Source: Planoprotostelium fungivorum (Eukaryota; Evosea; Variosea; Cavosteliida; Cavosteliaceae). From it: a DNA stretch of 64,000 nucleotides. The stretch is from assembly GCA_003024175.1 (NCBI GenBank), contig MDYQ01000004.1:1-64000 (forward strand), in the 5' to 3' direction. Shown in pieces: positions 56,542 to 64,000 of the stretch (position 1 is its first letter; each line of letters starts with the position of its first letter). The notes under the pieces were generated by a model. It ran no database searches and was not told the origin of the DNA. It worked only from the letters and a program-made list of their open reading frames with translations. The translations under genes were made by a program, and so were the position numbers.

Positions 56542-59500
56542 ATGTCAGGTGAGATAGCTGATACCTCTTCATGGGATATTTGACAGTGATGTTCGAGGGC
56601 TCTGAATGTCACGTGATTATCACATCGACGATTGGATCGTACAATCAGTCTGGCTAACGCCTTCTTAGATGTTCAGGAATCCCAAAACAGTGCTGTAGAG
56701 CAGCCAGTTGAGAATGGCCATCCCTCTGAGAATGGAGAGGAACAAAAGGTCGAGGGTGAAGAGGTCCCAGTTGCAGGTGAAGACTTTGAACGATTCCTCC
56801 CATCATTGAATCATATCAGAGGAGTTCAACATCCAAATCAAGACCAACACACCCGACAGCATCGTCTTGAACCTTCAGGTACCTTTCAAAATCTCTCCTC
56901 CCTGTTAACCGCTTCACAGGTCACCTCCGCAGACAGCATGCAAGACCTGCGTCAGTATCTGTTTGAGATGATCAACACGGCCTACATCACAAACTATGAC
57001 TTTTACCTGAACGGAAATAAGGTGGGGACGATATAGACGTCACATGCAACACTGACAGACGTCAAGGTCAACGACATGGTTGAGTTGAAGGACGTGGAAG
57101 GTCTTCAGAACGAGTCCGTGCTCGAGATGAGAGACAGTGAGCTCTTCTCATTCTCATCCTCCATCTCCATTCCCGAGGCGATCGCGATCTAACATCTCGA
57201 CAGCTCTTTACGACGAGCGCACCATTCGTTTCCATTTGAGACGTCTGTTGGACATCATGAACATGCCAGAGGAGGTGATCGTGACCTCTCATCAGCGCAC
57301 CTCATGCTGATGTCTTTAGCTGAGAAACAATGCCACCGTCTTTGCATCGACCATGGAACAAGATGAGCCCAAGCCAGTCGCCGAGGGAGAAAAGGTGAAG
57401 AAAATCTTCCGAATCTTCTCGGAAAAATCTAACCCTTCCAGCCCGACACGATCGATCCCGCCACTGTTTCGTTCACCGAAGTGGCTCCCCAGCTGACCAA
57501 TTACTATCCATCTACAACGAGCCAATCTGGCGTGCAGTACCCTAAGTTGGTCCGTGACATCAAGTTGTCCACTTGGAATCCACCTCCCGCACACAGACAA
57601 CTCAGGGGTGATCTCGTCTACGTCGAGATCGTTACCACCGAGGGAAAAGTCAGTGAAAACTCGTAGAAACATCGAAATTGACAGGAGGAGGTACTGCAAG
57701 TGACTGGATGGACCAAAGGATTTTACGTCAATTCTTCCGGTTCGACGCACTACAACCCGGCACCTCTGACTCCTTCGTACCACAACATCGTCGATCTTTT
57801 GCGTCAGGTACATCCACAGCATTCTCATCGTGGACACTTTTGACAGAAACAGGCTTCTCCTTCTTTCAACAAGAACCTGAGCGCCCTCTTTGGATTTGAA
57901 ATTCAAAAATCGATGTCCTTGGAGTTGTACCCTCTCAACTACGACGTCAACTCGTGGGTCAAGGTGATCCATCTACAACGTTGTAGATCGAACTGACTTT
58001 TGCAGACACTCCCAAGACACCGCCCGGACGCCAACCGCGCCGAAGATTTATTCCCCACCCTCTACAACGAGCCAGACGTTCGTGCCACCGGTCAGCTTCG
58101 CGACTGGAACGAGGTGAACGTTCCGAGAAATTTCCACCGCTCACCCCACCCAGGAGTACCAGACTTGCAGGGAGATGCCCCGTAACTCGATGAACGAGAA
58201 GATCTTACGTGACAGAGCTATTTTTAGAGTCAACGTAGATTTCGTGGCCGCCGCCAAGAGGGGAGCCATGGCCATTCTACAACGAACCGTCGCCCCCATC
58301 AACCCCGCCGAGGAAGAAGAAGCCCACATGTACATCTACAACAACATCTTCTTCAGCCACGTCAATGATTCCCGCCAACTCTACGTCGAATACGGAGGTG
58401 AGTTCGTGTGGAGGTCCATTGGATTGAAACTCTCAGGTGACGTGGCAGCCCACTTGTTCTGCAACAACGATATGAAGGGAATTCGATTGGTCAATTCTAC
58501 AGAGAGCAACGGTCTGTACACTCTTCTGACCGCCATCATCGATTACCGTGGTTACCGCCTCAGCGCCCAGGTGGATATTTCGCGGAAAATTCCACGTCGA
58601 CATTCTGACGTGTACAGAGCATCATCCCCGGTATCCTGCAGAAGGAGCAGGCTGCTTCCGTTGTTTATGGCTCCACCGACAACGGAAAAGTCATCGAGGC
58701 CAACGAGAAATTCCAGGAATATCTCTCCGAAGCTTCCGTTGCCCTCCACCTCCTCCCCCACACGATCGTCAACGAAGAGAAGGAGATACCACTCGTCACC
58801 GCCGTGGAGAGCAAGGTGAATCTACAACGCGTCAACTCCCCCGATGACGTCATCAGGGTATCGTCGGCACCGACGGTCGTCACTACCTCTTAGATCTCTT
58901 CAGGATGACACCGAGAGATGTCAACTTTAGCGGACAAGAGAAGCTGGCCGTTGTCTTACGACCCGAACTGATCGAGAGATTCAGCGAAGAAGTCATCCGA
59001 CAGAGAGTCAGCGCTAGATTCAGCAACGCAGAAGAGCTAGAGGTGGAGTGTGTCGACGTCGACACGGAGTTGACTCGTTGTAGAAAGCGCAGGACAAGGA
59101 GGAGTACGCCAAGGAGTTGCACGAGATGACTGTGGTTCGGTTCAACCCCAATGCCCTGTGCAACTACAAGCTGAGCGGTACACCCGAGGAGGTACATTCA
59201 TTTCTCAAAATAGATCCTGACTCGTTGTAGATTGCCGAGCAGGAGAAGCTCGTCTCCGACGCCGGAAATTTCCTCGTCACCGGAGTCATCCCTCAATTCG
59301 TGAGGCGTTCGTCTACAACGAGCCGATTCTGACGCCACCAGGTAACCGAGAACGTCTTCCTCGCTGTTTCTCCACCCAGCGATGGAGCATCACTCACTCG
59401 CTCCATGCACGGCCGCGGTATCAACATGAGATACCTGGGAACCGTCGCCACTGCCGCACAGAGGGCACCCGCACTTCGCAACATGTGCGTCCGCGAGATG

Positions 59501-61380
59501 ATTCTGAGAGCAGCGAAGAACCTCTTCAGAAAGGTGAGAGGCTCGTTGTAGATGAAACTGACGCGGGAAGATATTGAGAAAGACATTGGACCACCAGCTG
59601 GCGGACGTCATCGCTCAGTTCTTCAACTACCTCCTCTCCGTCTCCAAGCCAACCGAGAGCGCTCGCTCAGCCGGTGCGTTATAGATCGATTCCTCCCTGA
59701 CGTTCCCCAGCTCAGGCACCTCAGAAGGCCGTGACGAAGGTTGCCAAGGCAACGAACAATGCAAAGGGAAAGAAGAAGGAGAAGAAGGAGACAAAGGCAG
59801 CACCACAGATGAACACCGTCGTCCACCTCGAGAGCTCGAGAGATCCCACCCCCGTCGACGAGATGACACGCGACAGCCTCTACAAGGACATCTGCACTTA
59901 CGTGGAGGAGAAGTACAAGTACAAGCTGCCCGAAGACAGAAGGTGAAGGTGTATCATATGACCTCTCGTCTGACGCGTTGTAGTGCCATGGATGCCATAT
60001 TGTGCAACGTCGGATCCCTGAGAAGCATCTGCCAGATGATGGGCATCACCGTGAACGCGAAGGAGTACAACTTTGAGACCTCCCACCCCATCAATGAAGA
60101 TGACGTCATCGCCGTAAACCCAGTCATCAAGCACTGCTGCCCCGAGGTGAGGGGAGAGAGTTTCATTCGATTGAAACGTTGTAGTCTGCCGACGGAAAGG
60201 GTATGTTGGAGGCCGCGAAGGCTCTGTCTCAGCAAGGAAAGAGAGAGCAGTCTTACGACTTCTTGATCGACGCCCTGTCCATCTTGAATGCCGTGAGTCG
60301 TCTACAACGAGCCACTCGATGACGTCATCTGACTTGAGAAGGTCTACGGTCCCATTCACAGGGACATCGCAGAGGCTTCCAGCGCCCTAGCCATGAACTC
60401 CTTCCACAACAAGGACACCGCACAAGCCGTGGAGCACCAATCGAGAGCCGCCGCTATCTACGAGAGAGTGAGACGTCTCGTTGTAGACGACCGCTCACCC
60501 CACCAGCTCCTCGGCTACGACCACCACGAGACCATCTTCGCCTACGCCAACTTGTCTCTCTTCTTGGAGAGCGCAGGTCGTCTTAAATCTGCGGTGGCCA
60601 TCATGTCCAGAGCCCTCTATGCCAACCGAATCTTCTACCCGGTGAACCACCCAGACACCGCACAGCTGGCCAACATGTGTGCCATCCTCTTACAGGAGCT
60701 GGGAAGGTGGGAACAATCCATCCAGTACAGTCTGGAGGCCACCGAGATCTACTCAAAGATACTGGGACCCCAGCACCCTCAGGTCGGTCTACAACCCGCC
60801 AAACCATCCTGATGTACGTCACAGATCGGTGCGATGTACCACTCGATTGCCATCTGCTACGGACAGTCTGATCTGTGGAGAGAGGCTTTAGAATACGAGA
60901 AGAAGAACTACAACATCCTGAAGGCCCTGCAGACTCCAGAGGACGACCCGAAGATGGTGGACTCGAACGCTTACCTCCAGACCTTCACCATTCGAGCTGT
61001 CAACAAGCAGAAGATCGAGAGCATCACCATCAACAAGGCCGCACAGATGCTCACCTCTTCGGCCAGAATACAGAAGACCATCGAGAGGGTGAGTCTGGCG
61101 GGTTGTAGATGACTGATGACGTCACAGGCACAGAGGGCCGTGAACGAGCCTGCCGCCAACGGCGCTGCGTCGAACGAGGTGAGACCCCTCTTCTTTCTCT
61201 CCACTCACCTTTGCAGTTTATCTCTTACATGAACTCGGAGAGGAAGAACTTGTCTTCTCTTCGCAACAAGAGGAAGGGAAAGAGTGAGTGTGACGTGTGT
61301 CTGTATATAGAGGTTGACTTTGTTCAGTTACAGCGAAGCCCACCACCACCACCACCGACCCCGCCACCCAACCCAAATAA
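56542..61380 (+). CDS. clu: clustered mitochondria protein (CLU/CLUH)
   Basis: Cytosolic mRNA-binding protein needed for normal mitochondrial distribution. About 1,300 residues and about 20 introns. N-terminal ubiquitin-like CLU_N region (SMQDLRQYLFEMINTAYITN). GSKL-type stretch before LSTWNPPPAHRQLRGDLVYV. CLU domain core (VRATGQLRDWNE, REMPRNSMNEKILRDRAIFR, GIVGTDGRHYLLDLFRMTPR, HGRGINMRYLGTVA). eIF3_p135-like region, then TPR repeats (HHETIFAYANLSLFLESAGR, HPDTAQLANMCAILLQELGR, IGAMYHSIAICYGQSDLWRE) and a Lys/Thr tail. ATG 56542 is supported by splicing to SVMFEGSECH|ESQNSAVEQ. About 12 introns carry the GTTGTAG motif. A stop-free 57-base segment, 57481-57537, may be a retained intron. Confidence 0.95.
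57964..58005 (+). repeat. CLU intron containing the motif as an 18-bp palindrome
   Basis: The 42-bp intron between VNSWVK and TLPRHRPDANR holds ATCTACAACGTTGTAGAT at 57971-57988, equal to its own reverse complement. It reads as two inverted motif copies joined head to head with no interior. Confidence 0.85.
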
Positions 61381-61498
61381 ACCACACCCCAGAGGAAGAA
61401 ATAAATGAGACGGCCGCAATCATGCGGCTGTGAGTGATCGACTCGTTGTAGATCGTCTGTACACTTTATCCAAACATTTTTCTTAGTCGTGTATCGTT

Positions 61499-62326
61499 TC
61501 AAACGAACCACGAGTCGATTAATTTGCCCACGGAGCCCTCCACCAGCTCATCCTCTATCGAGTCTTCGTCATCGAACACCGACTCGGTGCAGTAGAGTAC
61601 GGGAGGCTCTAAGATGAAGCCATCGAGGACGAGTGCATCTTCGCTCAGAGATGAGACGTCTTCACAGATGGATAGTTGGGGTAGAGGTCCAGAGAATGCC
61701 TCTGATGAAGAGGAGGAGTCGCTGAGAGAGGTCCTGATGGGTTCTGAGGTGAATGGGATGACGAGATCATCCGGCTCCTCTGTTCCCTGTCACAAGTGTT
61801 TGAGATTTCTGTGTGACAAGAACAGGGTGGCACCTCGATGTGTGCGATGGGAGGGTGGCTGGGCTCTTCTGAGTCGTTCTCTAAGGTCTTTGGAGGTGTC
61901 CTGCAGAGGAGACGGATTCTCTTGATGGGATTGGTCTGAATCTGTTCTTTCAGCTCGGTGTGTGATCTTGTGTTGGGTCTGGAGGGTTCTTCTTCCGCGT
62001 AAGAAGACCTCGTTCTCTTTCTTGTTGTTGGTGTTTCCGTTTGAACCTGCAATGGTTGAGTCATGATAATGGACAATGTCTGGCAGTCGACATATCTCAT
62101 ATCGAAATCCTTGGAAACTGTCGGTACAGCCTCTTTGAGGCACGTATGGAGGGTCGATGGAAGATGATTCGTCACATACCGATTTCCTTCTCGTGGTGGG
62201 CATTCTCGTGTCGTTCCTCAGCGCTTGTGGACTGTTCCTGAAGATGCAGAGGCGTCTGCGTTCTATAGGTGTGTGGGACTGCCGCGTGCCGCGTGGTGTG
62301 GTCCGTCGGTTTTTGTGATCTGTCAT
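61499..62326 (-). CDS. uncharacterised nuclear-looking protein
   Basis: Starts MTDHKNRRTTPRGTRQSHTP; a long intron (about 62045-62140) joins to VQTETPTTRKRTRSSYAEEE and KEQIQTNPIKRIRLLCRTPP, a basic stretch that could be a nuclear localisation signal. A second intron (GAG|GTGCCACCC...GTGACAG) leads to an acidic Ser-rich C-terminus: GTEEPDDLVIPFTSEPIRTS, SSSSEAFSGPLPQLSICEDV, DSIEDELVEGSVGKLIDSWF V. Stop TGA at 61499-61501. No known domain. Layout (basic middle, acidic end) recalls small cell-cycle or transcription regulators. Convergent with CLU, 118 bp apart. Confidence 0.55.
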
Positions 62327-62767
62327 CTCACTCTCCGGGTCGCCCGTTTCATGTACAAATTGCACGTAGACGGGCGAGTCTCGTAACTATTGGCGGTGGG
62401 ATCTACAACCCCGATATCTCTTCATTTCGCGAAATGTCACGGGTAAGCCTGAAGACCCTCGATCACATGATCAAATCTCATGAGCTCCACTACATTTTAT
62501 CCGCATAGAAGAGGTCGTCCAGCTCTTACATCTGTCGATCTGTTTTTGTCGAGCCAAACAACTTGCATTTGTGTATTGAATTCAATTCATGATTAGTGTT
62601 GAACCCGTAGGTTGAACAATGACAATCCTTGAGGAGGATGACTGTCAAGGCTCCATGTTCAATCGTTAGCTTCTAGTGAAGAGCTGATCGTGTCCACCTT
62701 TTCTACAACGGAGAGTTCCTGCGATTCAATCAATCATCAATCATCTGGTGCGAGAGTGGATTGGAAG
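62327..62767. other. intergenic between divergent genes
   Basis: Divergent promoter region for 61499-62326 and the rhomboid gene. Contains two motif-like sites, GATCTACAACCCCG (62402) and TTTCTACAACGGAG (62702). No gene seen. Confidence 0.5.
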
Positions 62768-64000
62768 ATGCTGCGCCTTACACAGCGTGTATTCCCCGTA
62801 TCATCCAATAGGGTGCTTCCAGTTCATAATGTTCTATCATACAATCCTACAATAAGAACCTTCTCCCTCCTGCGAAATCTGAGGAGACCATTCGATGACG
62901 CTAAGAGAACCGTTTTATCACCCATCCAGTCAATGGGCAGACTCAGTGAGCGCCCTGATTGGAGTTCGTCTGATCATAATCAGCTCTCACACACATTCCA
63001 CGGAGGGAATATAGAACAACAGAACACCTCCCACCGACCGATAAACAGTGGCAAGCTTTGGGCGAAACAGTGATTCCATCAATCATTTCCCCTCTGATCA
63101 TCTACAGGCACCCATCTTACCTTTCGGTTTCCTCGGGTCCATCGTGTATCCCGCCCTCTTTCTGGGTGGCGTCGCCCTCGCTGTGATCTCTTGGGCTAAT
63201 TCAGAACGAGTCAAGGAGAAGAGAAAGAAGAAGGATCGCCTTGCAGAATACCGTGAGATCGAATGATGGAAGATGAAGGTGATGTGTTATAGTGGCACCG
63301 ATGGGCAGAGGAAACTTCTTGGAGGATACCACGAAGATGATCTTGTCCGTCTTCGGTATCAACTTTGTCTCCTTCTGGTTCTGGCAGGTCAGTTCTCATC
63401 TACATCGCCCATCCATCGTCACCATGCCATGATCCCTCAACGATGGTGCATGTGTCCCTCACCTCTAAATGTGATCACAGTCACCTCGATTTCGATACAT
63501 GATGCACAATCATTTCTCTTATGGCCCTCTCAATCCGAGCGTCATCTCTGGATTGTTCAGCAACATCTCACACAGGACATATCTCCATGCCCTCTTCAGC
63601 GTCCCTCTACTCATCAGTGCCTTCAATGACTTGAAGCAATACGTCTCGAAAGAACAGCTGTTAGCTTACTACATCGCCGGTGACTTTTTCCCGCCAAATA
63701 TGACCGTTCAAATTTCAAACAGGTGGCTCGATATCCAGCCTGGGCTCCCTCTTCTTTCGATTGATCGTGAGAGATTTCCCTCCCACTCTGGGTCCATCGG
63801 GTGCCATCTGTACCATGATGGCCGCAAGTGTCTATCTCAGCAACACTCTCTATGACTCGTGGTTCACGGTATTCATCGCCTTATCTGCCGTGGGATGTTT
63901 CGGTACGGCCACACGTTTGTTCCGATCGGGCTTCAACGTGAGTCGATGGTGTTCGTGATCATGACGATCGCGATGACGATCGTGATGACGATCGTGATGA
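62768..64000 (+). CDS. PARL/Pcp1-type mitochondrial rhomboid protease (3' end cut)
   Basis: Intramembrane serine protease. The N-terminus (MLRLTQRVFPVSSNRVLPVH) is basic and lacks acidic residues, like a mitochondrial presequence. Then PPTDKQWQALGETAPILPFG, a first membrane span (SIVYPALFLGGVALAVISWA), EYLAPMGRGNFLEDTTKMIL, FGINFVSFWFWQ, YGPLNPSVISGLFSNISHRT-YLHALFSVPLL and the catalytic GPSGA in DFPPTLGPSGAICTMMAASV (GxSG). The His of the catalytic dyad lies beyond the window end. Introns were joined so that spans stay in frame (for example LGET|APILPF). One intron (about 63679-63722) holds TTTCCCGCCAAA. The frame runs past 64000. Confidence 0.88.
63963..64000. repeat. 12-bp tandem repeat GACGATCGYGAT
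   Basis: Three units and a partial one, in the last visible rhomboid intron. It resembles the GATC-rich repeat at 1976-2155. Confidence 0.75.

Noticed and set aside
57505-58340. CTACAAC sites at 58048, 58267 and 58333 as further introners
   Set aside because: They lie in conserved CLU coding sequence (LYNEP, ILQRT, IYNN) in frame with no splice signals, so they are chance matches.
12756-61380. CTACAACG/CGTTGTAG as an ordinary branch-point signal
   Set aside because: It occurs in both orientations, at either end of introns and sometimes as the acceptor itself, which a branch point would not do. Transcription-factor site remains possible.
1-64000. Retroelement, provirus or large virus-derived insertion
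   Set aside because: No reverse transcriptase, integrase, capsid-like or polymerase frame and no long terminal repeats were seen; only MITE-type repeats.

Overview
The window is nuclear DNA from a compact, intron-rich eukaryote. Nearly every gene is cut by introns of about 35 to 60 bases, mostly with GTGAG-type donors. The gene set (a fibro-slime/PA14 membrane protein with Cys-rich repeats, two hybrid histidine kinases, an expansin/barwin-like secreted protein, a homeobox factor, CLU, LAMTOR1) points to a free-living amoebozoan. A Protostelium-like amoeba fits best, but that assignment is inference. Genes are tightly packed and several pairs are convergent, with about 20 to 120 bases between their stop codons.

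Layout. 1-506: 3' end of GDP-mannose 4,6-dehydratase. 507-4648: gene-poor, holding a decayed copy of a coiled-coil exon, a diverged dispersed repeat, tRNA-Leu(UAA), a GATC-rich tandem repeat and a 136-bp MITE. 4649-16106: secreted esterase, acidic/basic low-complexity protein, His-rich protein, fibro-slime protein and an oxysterol-binding protein. 16500-20953: a small membrane-protein candidate, a strong hairpin, a secreted protein of unknown family and a papain-like protease. 20954-22620: gene-free, with the second, inverted and identical MITE. 22621-36519: two hybrid kinases flanking a Cys-rich secreted peptide, an aldonolactone-oxidase-like flavoprotein, the expansin-like protein and a repeat protein with EF-hand-like loops. 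36774-44091: a giant coiled-coil protein. 44827-54313: LAMTOR1-like, RhoGAP, thioesterase, homeobox and a small secreted protein. 55540-64000: SRPBCC-like protein, CLU, a nuclear-looking small protein and a PARL-type rhomboid cut by the window end.

The genes do not form one pathway. Two themes recur: extracellular or phagotrophic biology (esterase, protease, expansin-like, fibro-slime, Cys-rich modules) and signalling or cytoskeleton (kinases, RhoGAP, LAMTOR1, ORP).

The most striking signal is not a gene. A short motif, CGTTGTAGATG or its reverse complement, recurs about 45 times, mostly inside introns and in both orientations. Often it forms the 3' splice site itself (TTGTAG|). One intron carries it inverted at both ends, and another contains it as an 18-bp perfect palindrome. 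This is what a family of introner elements (transposon-derived introns) would look like.

Gene spans below run from the chosen start codon to the stop. Introns were inferred by eye from splice signals and reading frame, so exon edges not stated as checked are approximate.
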